A stretch of DNA of 64,000 nucleotides from Streptomyces polyasparticus (GCF_014493765.1 NZ_JACTVJ010000006.1:186001-250000), one strand, 5' to 3'; positions 8,289 to 17,132 are shown, counted from the first letter of the stretch. Translations and numbers: made by a program. The notes: generated from the letters alone by a model not told the origin.

Positions 8289-9635
8289 ATGACCCCTCCG
8301 ATCGCCCCACCCGGTTGGAGCCGCTGGCTCGTACCGCCTGCCGCCCTTTCGGTCCATCTGTCCATCGGCCAGGCCTACGCGTGGAGTGTGTTCAAGCCCC
8401 CACTCGAATCCGCCCTCGACCTCACCGGCACCCAGAGCGCCCTGCCCTTCCAGCTCGGCATCGTGATGCTCGGCCTGTCCGCCGCGTTCGGCGGCACGCT
8501 CGTGGAGCGCAACGGCCCGCGCTGGGCGATGACCGTCGCGCTCGTCTGCTTCTCCTCGGGTTTCCTGCTCGCCTCGCTCGGCGCCGCCACCGAGCAGTAC
8601 TGGCTGATCGTCTTCGGCTACGGCTTCGTCGGCGGCATCGGCCTGGGCATCGGCTACATCTCGCCGGTGTCCACGCTGATCAAGTGGTTCCCCGACCGGC
8701 CCGGCATGGCCACCGGCATCGCCATCATGGGCTTCGGCGGCGGTGCGCTGATCGCCTCGCCCTGGTCGGCGCAGATGATCGAGTCCTTCGGCGCGACCGG
8801 CAGCGGCATCGCGCTTGCCTTCCTGGTCCACGGACTCACGTATGCCGTCTTCATGTCGCTCGGGGTGCTGCTCGTCCGCGTACCGCGGCCGAAGCAGACC
8901 GCGGACGGCAAACCGGTGGAGCTCACCGGCGTGCAGGTGTCGGCTCGACGGGCCATCCGCACCCCGCAGTTCTGGTGCCTGTGGGTCGTGCTCTGCATGA
9001 ACGTCACCGCGGGCATCGGGATCCTGGAGAAGGCCGCCCCGATGATCACGGACTTCTTCGCGGACACCGCCACGCCGGTCTCCGTCTCCGCCGCGGCCGG
9101 CTTCGTCGCGCTGCTCTCGGCCGCCAACATGGCGGGGCGGATCGGCTGGTCGTCGACCTCGGACCTGATCGGCCGCAAGAACATCTACCGCCTCTATCTG
9201 GGTGCCGGCGCGGTGATGTACCTGCTCATCGTGAGCCTCGGCGATTCGTCCAAGCCGCTGTTCATCCTCTGTGCCCTGGTGATCCTCTCCTTCTACGGCG
9301 GCGGTTTCGCGACCATCCCCGCGTATCTGAAGGATCTGTTCGGCACCTACCAGGTCGGCGCGATCCACGGCCGGCTGCTCACCGCATGGTCCACCGCCGG
9401 AGTCCTCGGGCCTCTCATCGTCAACTGGGTCGCGGATTCCCAGGAGTCGGCCGGCAAGAGCGGACCGGGCCTGTACGGCCTCTCCCTGACCATCATGATC
9501 GGCCTGCTGGCCGTCGGGTTCGTCGCCAACGAGCTGGTGCGTCCCGTGAACCCGCGCCACCACCACATCCCGACGCCCCGAAAGGCCTCCGATGACTCCT
9601 CCGATGACGCCACCGTCGAGCAGCAGTCCGCCTGA
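8289..9635 (+). CDS. OFA (oxalate/formate antiporter) family MFS transporter
   Basis: This 448-residue MFS protein has about 12 hydrophobic segments. It shows the OFA-type N-terminus with GQAYAWSVFKPPLE, the loop motif ERNGPRWAM, GIGLGIGYISPVSTLIKWFPDRPGMATG, and a second half with NMAGRIGWSSTSDLIGRKNIY. OFA members exchange oxalate for formate or move other small carboxylates. It is one of two OFA proteins here (the other is at 40718-42106), and it is followed by a small-subunit gene that overlaps its 3' end. No copy of the GntR element lies directly upstream, so it may be regulated differently. Confidence 0.88.
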   Translation: MTPPIAPPGWSRWLVPPAALSVHLSIGQAYAWSVFKPPLESALDLTGTQSALPFQLGIVMLGLSAAFGGTLVERNGPRWAMTVALVCFSSGFLLASLGAATEQYWLIVFGYGFVGGIGLGIGYISPVSTLIKWFPDRPGMATGIAIMGFGGGALIASPWSAQMIESFGATGSGIALAFLVHGLTYAVFMSLGVLLVRVPRPKQTADGKPVELTGVQVSARRAIRTPQFWCLWVVLCMNVTAGIGILEKAAPMITDFFADTATPVSVSAAAGFVALLSAANMAGRIGWSSTSDLIGRKNIYRLYLGAGAVMYLLIVSLGDSSKPLFILCALVILSFYGGGFATIPAYLKDLFGTYQVGAIHGRLLTAWSTAGVLGPLIVNWVADSQESAGKSGPGLYGLSLTIMIGLLAVGFVANELVRPVNPRHHHIPTPRKASDDSSDDATVEQQSA

Positions 9636-9738
9636 CCGGCGTCCTCTGATCGCCTTCGCCTGGCTCTGGGTGCTTGTCCCGCTGGGGTACGGAATCTACG
9701 AGCTCGTCCGCAAGGCCACCCAGCTCTTCACGGGCTGA
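9592..9738 (+). CDS. MFS transporter small subunit (48 aa, one membrane segment)
   Basis: This short gene starts at the ATG at 9592 inside the end of the transporter gene (44-bp overlap, different frame). It encodes 48 residues: a Pro/Ser-rich cytoplasmic start, one membrane helix (LIAFAWLWVLVPLGYGIYEL) and a short basic tail. A single-helix partner with this AWLW...PLGYGIYELVRK pattern is a recurrent companion of OFA-type transporters. The overlap implies coupled translation with the transporter. Its role, perhaps assembly or stability of the carrier, is inferred. Confidence 0.75.
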   Translation: MTPPMTPPSSSSPPDRRPLIAFAWLWVLVPLGYGIYELVRKATQLFTG

Positions 9739-9810
9739 GGCTCTTCCTGTGCTGAGGCTCTCTACGGGGCGAGGCTCTCTACGGGCCGAGGCTCCCTAAG
9801 GGCCGAGGCC
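9737..9810 (+). repeat. 17-bp tandem repeat, about 4.4 copies
   Basis: Units beginning gaggct recur at 9737, 9754, 9771, 9788 and 9805, an exact 17-bp spacing, with consensus gaggctctctacgggcc. The array begins at the stop codon of the small-subunit gene and runs to the terminator hairpin. It looks like local slippage duplication; no function is evident. Confidence 0.8.
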
Positions 9811-9822
9811 GCACGCACCGCA

Positions 9823-9852
9823 GGCCGAGGGGCACACCTGTGTCCCTCGGCC
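9823..9852. terminator. Hairpin terminator before the GntR gene
   Basis: The arms ggccgaggggcaca and tgtgtccctcggcc pair with one mismatch around a 2-nt centre. It follows the OFA transporter pair and precedes the GntR promoter region. Confidence 0.7.
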
Positions 9853-9926
9853 GACGTGTTTCTGCAGGTATGCGTATCCCCGTGTGATGAGGGCAACTTT
9901 TACCCACGCTGGAAATTGTGCTCGGT

Positions 9927-9942
9927 AGACTGTAGACGATAG
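9927..9942 (+). promoter_or_regulatory. Predicted GntR operator C (autoregulation)
   Basis: The sequence agactgtagacgatag lies 67-82 bp before the GntR start and matches operators A, B, D and E. A copy upstream of the regulator's own gene is the usual sign of autoregulation, and it is the main reason to assign the whole set to this protein. Confidence 0.7.
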
Positions 9943-10008
9943 CCAATGCCCATCCGTGAGGGGCGAGTTGACCGTGTGGCGGTAGCGCCGCCCAGGAGGG
10001 GGTTCGTG

Positions 10009-10686
10009 ATGTTGTCCGCAGGACTGCCGCAAGGAGCGGTGCCCAAGCTCGAGCGGCCGGGTCCGCTGCGTGAGCGTGTCTATGTCGCACTGCTCGAGCT
10101 CATCACGACCAGAGCCTTGCGGCCGGGCCAGCACCTGGTGGAGAGCGAGCTCGCCGGTCATCTCGGCGTCTCCCGTCAGCCGGTGCGCGAGGCGCTGCAG
10201 CGTCTGAACACCGAGGGCTGGGTCGATCTGCGTCCCGCGCAGGGCGCGTTCGTGCACGAGCCCACCGAGGAGGAGGCCGACCAGCTCCTGACCGTGCGTA
10301 CCCTCCTCGAAGCGGAGGCCGCGCGGCTCGCCGCGGCGAACGCGGGATCCGCCGGGATCGCCGCTCTCGAGGCGCTGTGCGAGAAGGGCGAGCAGGCCGT
10401 CGCCGACGGCGATGTCGACCTGGTCGTCGCGACGAACGCCGAGTTCCACGCCAAGGTGATGCAGCTGGCCGGCAATCTCGTGCTCTCGGAGCTGGCGGGA
10501 CGGGTCGACCAGCGGGTGCGCTGGTACTACACACCGGTGGCCCGGCAGCGCGGCAAGCAGTCCTGGATCGAGCACCGCGAGCTGATCGCCGCGATCTCGG
10601 ACCGCGACGAACAGCGCGCCACCCAGGTGATGCGCGCCCACACCGAGCACACCCGCCGTACGTACCACCAGCGCGAGAACGGCTGA
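10009..10686 (+). CDS. GntR-family regulator, FadR/FCD subfamily
   Basis: The N-terminal winged helix-turn-helix (RERVYVALLELITTRALRPGQHLVESELAGHLGVSRQPVREALQ region) is followed by an all-helical FCD ligand domain. That domain carries the usual metal-binding pattern: an Asp/Asn-rich helix with NAEFHAKVMQLAGN and, near the end, SWIEHRELIAAI. The start is placed at the ATG at 10009 (AGGAGG at 9994-9999); the GTG at 10006 is nearly as good. FCD proteins respond to small carboxylates and bind short palindromes. The matching elements at fdh, oxc/sucC and its own promoter suggest it controls oxalate/formate use, with oxalate, formate or a CoA-linked acid as candidate ligand. Confidence 0.88.
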   Translation: MLSAGLPQGAVPKLERPGPLRERVYVALLELITTRALRPGQHLVESELAGHLGVSRQPVREALQRLNTEGWVDLRPAQGAFVHEPTEEEADQLLTVRTLLEAEAARLAAANAGSAGIAALEALCEKGEQAVADGDVDLVVATNAEFHAKVMQLAGNLVLSELAGRVDQRVRWYYTPVARQRGKQSWIEHRELIAAISDRDEQRATQVMRAHTEHTRRTYHQRENG

Positions 10687-10724
10687 CCTGCCCGCCTTCG
10701 CGGGGCATACCCCCACCCCGTACG

Positions 10725-11153
10725 ATGGTCGGCGTGACCACGGACCGCGCACCGAGGAGCCGCCCCGCCGGGCGGCTCCTCGTGCTGCTGGTCATGGCGG
10801 TGCTCACCGGTGTGCTCGGTATGCACGCGCTGCCTCCCGGTGGCGCACCCGCGCCGCACGCGAAGCCGATGGCGCACGCGGCCGCGATGGGGCAGACGTC
10901 CGTCGGTGAGCACGCGCCCGCCGGTGCGCACGAGACCGCGCAGTGCGCGCACAGCGGTCATGGCTCCGACCACCTGGAGCACGCGGACGGGACCTGTGCG
11001 GCGACCGGTATCGGCTCGCCGTACGTGCCGCCCGCTCTGAGTGCGGCGCCGGTGAATCCGCCCGCCGTCGTCCGTGCCGAGGCCCCCGAGCCCGGCGTCG
11101 TGCGCGACCGCGCTCCGCCCGATCTATCCGAAATGCAACTCCTGCGTATATAG
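10725..11153 (+). CDS. DUF6153 family His-rich exported/membrane protein
   Basis: The 142-residue protein opens with basic residues and one hydrophobic helix (LLVLLVMAVLTGVLGMHAL). A His- and Cys-containing region follows (HETAQCAHSGHGSDHLEHADGTCAA), and it ends in the family's APPDLSEMQLLRI tail. It is directly upstream of a DUF305 gene, an arrangement common in streptomycetes. The His/Cys cluster suggests metal (possibly copper) handling outside the membrane, but function is unproven. The start may be the ATG at 10725 or the GTG at 10734; neither has a clear ribosome site. Confidence 0.7.
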   Translation: MVGVTTDRAPRSRPAGRLLVLLVMAVLTGVLGMHALPPGGAPAPHAKPMAHAAAMGQTSVGEHAPAGAHETAQCAHSGHGSDHLEHADGTCAATGIGSPYVPPALSAAPVNPPAVVRAEAPEPGVVRDRAPPDLSEMQLLRI

Positions 11154-11276
11154 GGCCCGCCTTTCGCGGCGCCGCACTCCGGCCTGCGCCGGAGCGCTCC
11201 GCCGCGCTCGCGCCCACCCTGAATCCGTATGTCCGCGCGTCCTGTTCCGGTCGCGCGCGAAGGAGTTGCACCTCAG

Positions 11277-11903
11277 ATGAAGAGCACGCGTACCTTGATC
11301 CGCCGCACCGTCGCGATCACCACGGCCGGAGCGGCCGCGTTCGTCCTGGCCGCCTGCGGCAGCGAGGACACCGCCGGGCACGGCGGCGGCCACACCTCGA
11401 AGTCGCCGTCAGCCACCGCGTCGCAGGGCGAACGGCAGCAGAACGCCGCCGACGTCGCGTTCGCGCAGGGCATGATCCCGCACCACCGCCAGGCGGTGGA
11501 GATGGCCGAGCTCGCGCCCGAGCGGGCCGAGTCCGCCGAGCTGAAGCAGCTCGCCGAGCAGATCAAGAAGGCCCAGGACCCGGAGATCAAGACCCTGTCC
11601 GGCTGGCTGGCCTCCTGGGGCGAGGACGTGCCCGCGGAAGGCGAGATGGGCGGCCACGGCGGCCACGATGGCGGCGGAATGATGACCGAGGCGGAGATGG
11701 CCGGCCTCGAGAAGGCCTCGGGCAAGGCCTTCGACACCGCCTTCATGGAGCTGATGATCAAGCACCACGAAGGGGCCGTGGCCATGGCGAAGACCGAACA
11801 GGCCGAGGGTGCCTACGCCCCCGCCAAGGAGATGGCCGGGGCCATCATCACCTCGCAGTCGGACGAGATCGAGCGGATGAACGAGATGCTCGGCAAGAGC
11901 TGA
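11277..11903 (+). CDS. DUF305 lipoprotein
   Basis: The 208-residue protein has a lipoprotein signal with the lipobox LAAC near residue 26, then a Gly/His stretch (GHGGGH). The two halves of a DUF305 four-helix domain follow, each with the paired-His motif (MIPHHRQAVEMAE and MIKHHEGAVAMAK). Between them is a metal-ligand-like MGGHGGHDGGGMM loop. DUF305 proteins are extracellular or periplasmic, and several occur with copper homeostasis genes. The ATG at 11277 is preceded by GAAGGAG. It follows the DUF6153 gene by 123 bp, probably as an operon. Confidence 0.85.
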   Translation: MKSTRTLIRRTVAITTAGAAAFVLAACGSEDTAGHGGGHTSKSPSATASQGERQQNAADVAFAQGMIPHHRQAVEMAELAPERAESAELKQLAEQIKKAQDPEIKTLSGWLASWGEDVPAEGEMGGHGGHDGGGMMTEAEMAGLEKASGKAFDTAFMELMIKHHEGAVAMAKTEQAEGAYAPAKEMAGAIITSQSDEIERMNEMLGKS

Positions 11904-11953
11904 CCGCCGGCGCGATGGGGGCGGGCACCACGCGTGCCCGTCCCCGACCCCGC

Positions 11954-12778
11954 TTATCCGAAGGCGGCCGCGTGCTCCGTCGCCCACGTGCGGAAGGTGC
12001 GCGGCGCCCGCCCCGTGAGCTCCTGAACCGTGGGCAGCACCGGCGACTCGTCCAGCGTGCCGTCCACGTAGAAGCGGAAGAAGGCGTCCGCGTACTCGGC
12101 GGGCATCTGCGCGCTCATCTCCGCCCGCGCCTCCTCGTCCGACTGCCCCTCGAAGGTCAGCTTGCGGCCGAGCACGTCGCCGAGGATCCGTACGCGCTCC
12201 TCGGGCAGCAGGGACTCAGGACCGCTCAGGGCGTATGCCTTGCCTTCGTGACCGGACGAGGTGAGGGCGAGGGCGGCGACCGCGCCGATGTCGTACGGAT
12301 CCAGGGTCGCCTGCCGCACCTGCGCGAACGGCGCGCGGATCACGTCACCGGCCGCCAACTGGTCCTTCCACTGCAGGGCGTTGGCGGCGAACGCGCAGGG
12401 CCTCAGGAAGGTCCACGGCAGTCCGCTCGCCTCGACCGCCTCCTCGGACTCCCTCATGTAGCGCGTCACGGCGTTGGTCCGCTCCCCGCCGGGGATCGAG
12501 CTGCTGGAGAGCAGCACCACCCGCTCGACGCCCGCGTCCGCGCACGCGGCGAGGGTTTCGGGGAGCCGCTGATAGCCCGGGAGCAGGAAGATCCCCTGTA
12601 CGCCGTCGAGGGCCGAGGCCACGGAGGCGGGATCGTTGAGATCGCCGGCCACGGGGAGCGCACCGTCCGTGCGCGGGCGGCCCGAGCGGCTGAACGTCCT
12701 TACGGCGGCGTCGAGTTGCTGCAGATGGCGGACGACTTCCGAGCCGGCATTGCCGGTGGCTCCGGTGACCAGGAACAT
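11954..12778 (-). CDS. NAD(P)H-binding NmrA/SDR-like protein
   Basis: This 274-residue atypical short-chain dehydrogenase/NmrA-like protein begins with the dinucleotide-binding motif MFLVTGATGNAGSEVV and has VVLLSSSSIPGG, YMRESEEAVEASGLPWTFLRP and a C-terminal specificity region. Relatives are NAD(P)H-dependent quinone reductases or redox sensors. The start at 12778 has GGGAGGG before it; longer frames extend upstream without support. It is divergent from the ROK gene, with about 180 bp between them. Confidence 0.8.
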   Translation of the reverse strand: MFLVTGATGNAGSEVVRHLQQLDAAVRTFSRSGRPRTDGALPVAGDLNDPASVASALDGVQGIFLLPGYQRLPETLAACADAGVERVVLLSSSSIPGGERTNAVTRYMRESEEAVEASGLPWTFLRPCAFAANALQWKDQLAAGDVIRAPFAQVRQATLDPYDIGAVAALALTSSGHEGKAYALSGPESLLPEERVRILGDVLGRKLTFEGQSDEEARAEMSAQMPAEYADAFFRFYVDGTLDESPVLPTVQELTGRAPRTFRTWATEHAAAFG

Positions 12779-12854
12779 GCGAGACCCTCCCTGCCGCGTC
12801 GTGAGAACCCGCCGTCCCACAGGGTTCGCACGGGCCTTTGTCCTCTGCGTGGAG

Positions 12855-12887
12855 AAAGTTGTACTGGATTCCTGCGCAACTTCTTCC
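12855..12887. promoter_or_regulatory. Predicted ROK operator, copy 1
   Basis: The element begins AAAGTT at 12855 and ends CTTCC. It aligns without gaps to 20664-20696, with 25 of 33 positions identical, including the right half CTGC-CAAC--CTT. It lies about 70 bp before the ROK start, where an autoregulatory operator would be expected. Arms GAAAGTTG and CAACTTC form an imperfect inverted repeat. Confidence 0.6.
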
Positions 12888-12957
12888 CCCTCAGGTCAAC
12901 CGCTGCTACTTTCCCCTCGAAAGCCAGCGGATGCCGGAGTACGGCGGGAGGGGCGGC

Positions 12958-14157
12958 GTGAGACGAATGACGGCTCGACCCGCGAACGCGCACCAGGCGC
13001 GACTGCTCCGTCTGCTGCGTGACGGCGGGCCGAACTCACGGGCACAACTGGGCGACCAGGTCGACCTGTCCAGGTCGAAGCTGGCCGTCGAGGTGGACCG
13101 CCTCCTGGAGACCGGTCTGGTCGTGGCCGACGGCCTGGCCGCCTCGCGCGGCGGGCGCCGCTCCCACAACATCCGGCTCGCGCCGGAGCTGCGCTTCCTC
13201 GGCGTGGACATCGGCGCGACCTCCGTCGACGTGGCCGTCACCAACGCGGAGCTCGAGGTGCTCGGCCACGTCAATCAGCCGATGGACGTCCGTGAGGGCC
13301 CCGTCGCCGTCTTCGAGCAAGTCCTTGCGATGGCCGCCAAGTTGAAGGCCTCGGGACTCGCCGAAGGCTTCGACGGGGCCGGGATCGGAGTCCCCGGACC
13401 GGTGCGCTTCCCCGAGGGTGTGCCGGTCGCGCCGCCGATCATGCCGGGCTGGGACGGTTTCCCCGTACGGGAAGCGCTCAGCCAGGACCTCGGCTGCCCG
13501 GTCATGGTCGACAACGACGTGAACCTGATGGCCATGGGGGAGCAGCACGCGGGCGTCGCCCGCAGTGTGCACGACTTCCTCTGCATCAAGATCGGTACGG
13601 GTATCGGCTGCGGCATCGTCGTCGGCGGCGAGGTCTACCGCGGTACGACGGGTTCGGCCGGAGACATCGGCCATATCCAGGTGGAACCGGACGGCAGGCC
13701 CTGTGCCTGTGGCAACCGGGGCTGTCTGGAGGCCCACTTCAGCGGTGCCGCGCTCGCGCGCGACGCCGAGGAGGCGGCCCACTCGGGGCGTTCACCCGAA
13801 CTCGCGGCGCTGGTCGAGGCCGAGGGCTTCGAGGGCCGGCTCAGCGCCGCCGATGTGGCCGCCGCCGCGGCCGCGGGCGACGCCGTCGCGCTCGAGCTGA
13901 TCCGCGAGGGCGGCAACCGGACCGGGCAGGTCATCGCCGGTCTCGTCAGCTTCTTCAACCCGGGCCTCGTGGTGATCGGCGGCGGTGTGACCGGACTCGG
14001 CCATACGCTGCTCGCTGCGATCCGCACACAGGTCTACCGCCAGTCGCTGCCCCTCGCGACCGGCAATCTGCCCATCGTCCTGGGCGAGTTGGGCCCCACC
14101 GCCGGTGTCATCGGCGCGGCCCGGCTCATCAGCGACCACCTGTTCTCGCCGGCCTGA
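12958..14157 (+). CDS. ROK-family transcriptional regulator
   Basis: The 399-residue protein has an N-terminal MarR-like helix-turn-helix (LLRLLRDGGPNSRAQLGDQVDLSRSKL region). A sugar-kinase-like ROK domain follows, with the phosphate loop GVDIGATSVDVAV, the IGTGIGCGIVVGGEV segment, the zinc motif CACGNRGCLE and GNRTGQVIAGLVSFFNPGLVVIGGG. The GTG at 12958 is used because GGGAGGGG lies just before it. It stands upstream of a sugar ABC transporter and sugar dehydrogenase genes, so it is probably their sugar-responsive regulator. The shared element at 12855 and 20664 supports that. Confidence 0.9.
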   Translation: MRRMTARPANAHQARLLRLLRDGGPNSRAQLGDQVDLSRSKLAVEVDRLLETGLVVADGLAASRGGRRSHNIRLAPELRFLGVDIGATSVDVAVTNAELEVLGHVNQPMDVREGPVAVFEQVLAMAAKLKASGLAEGFDGAGIGVPGPVRFPEGVPVAPPIMPGWDGFPVREALSQDLGCPVMVDNDVNLMAMGEQHAGVARSVHDFLCIKIGTGIGCGIVVGGEVYRGTTGSAGDIGHIQVEPDGRPCACGNRGCLEAHFSGAALARDAEEAAHSGRSPELAALVEAEGFEGRLSAADVAAAAAAGDAVALELIREGGNRTGQVIAGLVSFFNPGLVVIGGGVTGLGHTLLAAIRTQVYRQSLPLATGNLPIVLGELGPTAGVIGAARLISDHLFSPA

Positions 14158-14469
14158 TCCACCACCAGGCCGACGCGCACCAACCGGCACGGCTGAAACA
14201 ACCGGCACAGCTGAACTGACCGGCACGGCAGGACCACCCGGCCTTGCCCTGCCGACCCGCACCCCCGCACCAACCCGCACCTCCGCACCAACTGGCCTTC
14301 CCGCACCACCAGTTCGTACGACCGCAAGAGCCGCACGCGTACCTTCCACCCGCCCCGTACTCGTCGAACGAACCCGTCAGCCCCACCCCATCCGGACCCG
14401 CGCCCGGTACGCCGCGCGGCTTTGCCCTGCCCGCTCACCGGCATGGACCGCCCTTTGAGGGGATATGTC
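14158..14469. other. Low-complexity intergenic region
   Basis: The 312 bp between the ROK gene and the ABC transporter contain imperfect repeats of ccggcacggctga-like and ccgcaccaac-like units in pyrimidine-rich sequence, and no supported gene. The transporter's ribosome site (GAGGGG, 8 bp before the ATG at 14470) lies at the right end. I see no copy of the ROK element here. Confidence 0.6.
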
Positions 14470-16005
14470 ATGGCACCAGAGCACGACCGAGCACCACAGC
14501 CGCCCTTGCTGCTCATGGACGGCATCACCAAGTCCTTTCCCGGCGTCCGCGCCCTCGACGGCGTAGCCCTCGAAGTGCTGCCCGGTGAGGTGCACTGTCT
14601 GCTCGGGCAGAACGGCGCCGGCAAGTCCACCCTGATCAAGGTGCTCGCCGGGGCCCACCAGCCCGACGGCGGCACGATCACCTGGCAGGGCGAGGAGGTG
14701 TCCCTGCGCTCGCCGATCGCCGCGATGCGCCTGGGAATCGCCACCATCTACCAGGAGTTGGACCTCGTCACGCATGTGTCGGTGGCGGAGAACGTCTTCC
14801 TCGGCCACGAGCCGACCAGCGCCGGCTTCGTGGTGCGGGGGCGCGAGGCGAAGGAGGAGACGCGCAAGCTGCTCAAGCGCCTCGGCCACCCGGAGATCGA
14901 CCCCGGCACACTCGTCGGCAACCTGTCCGCCGCCCACCAGCAGATCGTCTCGATGGCCCGCGCCCTCTCGCACGACGTCAAGCTGATCGTGATGGACGAG
15001 CCGTCCGCGGCCCTCGACCCGGACGAGGTCGAGAACCTCTTCCGTATCGTCGCCGACCTGACCGCCGACGGCGTCGCCGTCGTCTACATCTCGCACCGGC
15101 TCGAGGAGATCCGCCGGATCGGCGACCGGGTCACCGTCCTCAAGGACGGCCGGGCCGTCGCGGTCGGCCTGCCGGCCAAGACCACCCCGACCAAGGATGT
15201 CGTCGCCCTGATGACCGGGCGCAACGTCGAGTACATCTTCCCCGAGCGGCCCACCGGGGCAGCGGACGGCAAGGTGCTGCTCAAGGCCGAAGGCCTCGCC
15301 CGCGAGGGCGAGTTCGCGCCTCTCGACCTGGAGATACGGCCCGGAGAGATCGTCGGGCTCGCGGGCCTGGTCGGATCGGGCCGCTCGGAGATCCTGGAGA
15401 CCATCTTCGGCGCGCGGAAGGCCACTTCGGGCCGCGTGCTCGTCGAAGGGACCGAGCTCAAGCCGGGCAGCGTACGGGCCGCCGTACGCGCCGGACTCGG
15501 ACTCGCTCCCGAGGAGCGCAAGGCACAGGCGCTCCTGATGCTGGAGTCCGTCACGCGCAACGTCTCCGTCTCCTCCATGTCCCGCTATGCAACGGGCGGT
15601 TGGCTCAACCGGGGTGCCGAGTTCCTGGCCGCCCAGAAGGCCGTACGCGAACTGTCGCTGCGGCCCGACAACCCCGACGTGCCCGTGCGCACCCTGTCCG
15701 GCGGCAACCAGCAGAAGGCGGTGCTCGCCCGCTGGCTGCTCCGCGGCTGCAAGGTGCTGCTGCTCGACGAACCCACCCGCGGCGTCGACGTCGGCGCCCG
15801 GGCCGAGCTGTACGCCGTCATCCGGCGGCTCGCCGACGAAGGCCTCGGTGTGCTGCTCGTCTCCAGTGAAGTCCCCGAAGTGCTCGGTCTCGCCGACCGG
15901 GTGCTCGTCCTGCGCGAAGGCCGCGTGGTGCACACGGCGCCCGCGCAGGAGCTCGACGAACACCGCGTACTCGATCTCGTGATGGAAGGGAGCCCGGCGA
16001 CATGA
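14470..16005 (+). CDS. Sugar ABC transporter ATP-binding protein (RbsA/MglA type)
   Basis: The 511-residue protein holds two ABC domains in tandem. The first has Walker A GQNGAGKST and Walker B LIVMDEPSAALD with the following IYISHRLEEI-like switch. The second has a degenerate Walker A (GLVGSGRSE), signature LSGGNQQKA and LLLDEPTRGVD. This duplicated layout is typical of ribose/galactose/inositol importers, where the second site has reduced ATPase activity. It overlaps the permease gene by 4 bp (ATGA) and forms a complex with the permease and binding protein downstream. Confidence 0.93.
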   Translation: MAPEHDRAPQPPLLLMDGITKSFPGVRALDGVALEVLPGEVHCLLGQNGAGKSTLIKVLAGAHQPDGGTITWQGEEVSLRSPIAAMRLGIATIYQELDLVTHVSVAENVFLGHEPTSAGFVVRGREAKEETRKLLKRLGHPEIDPGTLVGNLSAAHQQIVSMARALSHDVKLIVMDEPSAALDPDEVENLFRIVADLTADGVAVVYISHRLEEIRRIGDRVTVLKDGRAVAVGLPAKTTPTKDVVALMTGRNVEYIFPERPTGAADGKVLLKAEGLAREGEFAPLDLEIRPGEIVGLAGLVGSGRSEILETIFGARKATSGRVLVEGTELKPGSVRAAVRAGLGLAPEERKAQALLMLESVTRNVSVSSMSRYATGGWLNRGAEFLAAQKAVRELSLRPDNPDVPVRTLSGGNQQKAVLARWLLRGCKVLLLDEPTRGVDVGARAELYAVIRRLADEGLGVLLVSSEVPEVLGLADRVLVLREGRVVHTAPAQELDEHRVLDLVMEGSPAT

Positions 16006-17048
16006 CAAGCCCTGTTTCGAAGGCGGAGCAGAACGGCCCCGGGGCCGGGCCTGTGCTCGCCGAACCCGAAGCGCCGAAGGCGGCGAACCCCCGGCGCATC
16101 GTCTTCGCCCGCGCCGATCTGCGCACGCTGTCCCTGGTCGGCGTGCTGATCGCGCTGATCATCGTCGGCGGCATCACCAAGCCGGACAACTTCCTGGAGA
16201 TCGACAACCTCCAACTGGTCCTCACCCAGGCCTCGGTCATCGGTGTGGTCACGGTCGGCATGACCTTCGTGATCATCAGCGGGGGCATCGATCTGTCGGT
16301 CGGCGCGATCGTGGCCCTCGCCTCGGTATGGGCGACGACCGTGGCCACCCAGGAGTTCGGGTTCTGGGGCATCCTGCTCACCGCCGTCCTCGTGGGACTC
16401 GGCTGCGGCCTCGTCAACGGCGTCCTGATCTCGTTCGGCGGGATGGTGCCCTTCATCGCGACCCTGGCGATGCTCGCCTCGGCGCGCGGCTTCGCCCTCC
16501 AGATCACCGGCGGCAACACCCAGACGGTCACTGTCCAGTCGGTGCTCGACATGGGCTACCAGGACGCCTACATCCTCGGCATCCCGCCACTGGTGCTGAT
16601 CTTCGCGGGCGTGGCGATCATCGGCTGGCTGGTGCTCAACCGCACCACGTTCGGCCGCCGTACGGTCGCGGTCGGCGGCAACGACGAGGCGGCACGCCTG
16701 GCAGGCATCGATGTCAGGCGGCAGCGACTCTACGTCTATCTCCTGTCCGGACTGTGCTGCGGCATCGCCGCGTTCATGCTGATCGTCCTCTCCGGCTCCG
16801 GCCAGAACACCAACGGCAACCTCTACGAACTCGACGCCATCGCCGCGTGCATCATCGGCGGCACCTTGCTGAGCGGCGGACGGGGCACGATCGTCGGCGC
16901 GGTGCTCGGCGTGCTGATCTTCCAGACGATCACCAACATCTTCATCCTCAACAACCTGGAGAGCGCGACCCAGCAGATCGCCAAGGGCGCGATCATCGTC
17001 GTCGCCGTCCTGGTGCAGCACCGCACCTCGCGCAACCAGACCACTTAG
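16002..17048 (+). CDS. Sugar ABC transporter permease (RbsC type)
   Basis: This 348-residue membrane protein has 8-10 hydrophobic helices, the family motif SGGIDLSVGAIVALASV early in the membrane region, and the cytoplasmic EAA-like coupling loop NDEAARLAGIDVRRQRLYVYLLSG. A cytoplasmic tail of about 35 residues precedes the first helix. It is translationally coupled to the ATPase gene (ATGA overlap) and followed 84 bp later by the binding protein. Homologues import pentoses, hexoses or inositol; the sugar is not determined here. Confidence 0.92.
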   Translation: MTSPVSKAEQNGPGAGPVLAEPEAPKAANPRRIVFARADLRTLSLVGVLIALIIVGGITKPDNFLEIDNLQLVLTQASVIGVVTVGMTFVIISGGIDLSVGAIVALASVWATTVATQEFGFWGILLTAVLVGLGCGLVNGVLISFGGMVPFIATLAMLASARGFALQITGGNTQTVTVQSVLDMGYQDAYILGIPPLVLIFAGVAIIGWLVLNRTTFGRRTVAVGGNDEAARLAGIDVRRQRLYVYLLSGLCCGIAAFMLIVLSGSGQNTNGNLYELDAIAACIIGGTLLSGGRGTIVGAVLGVLIFQTITNIFILNNLESATQQIAKGAIIVVAVLVQHRTSRNQTT

Positions 17049-17132
17049 CGACCCCCACGCGCCCGGTCGTACCACCCGTTCCGCTCCACCCCACCCACCC
17101 CGTCGTACCCACACTTCAGCGAAGGGTCCGTC

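Noticed and set aside
2531-9595. Very long plus-strand frames (up to about 1,100 codons) opposite the fdh operon and through the OFA transporter gene
   Set aside because: They are antisense or out-of-frame to clear genes, have Arg/Gly/Pro-rich composition typical of shadow frames in high-GC DNA, and match no family.
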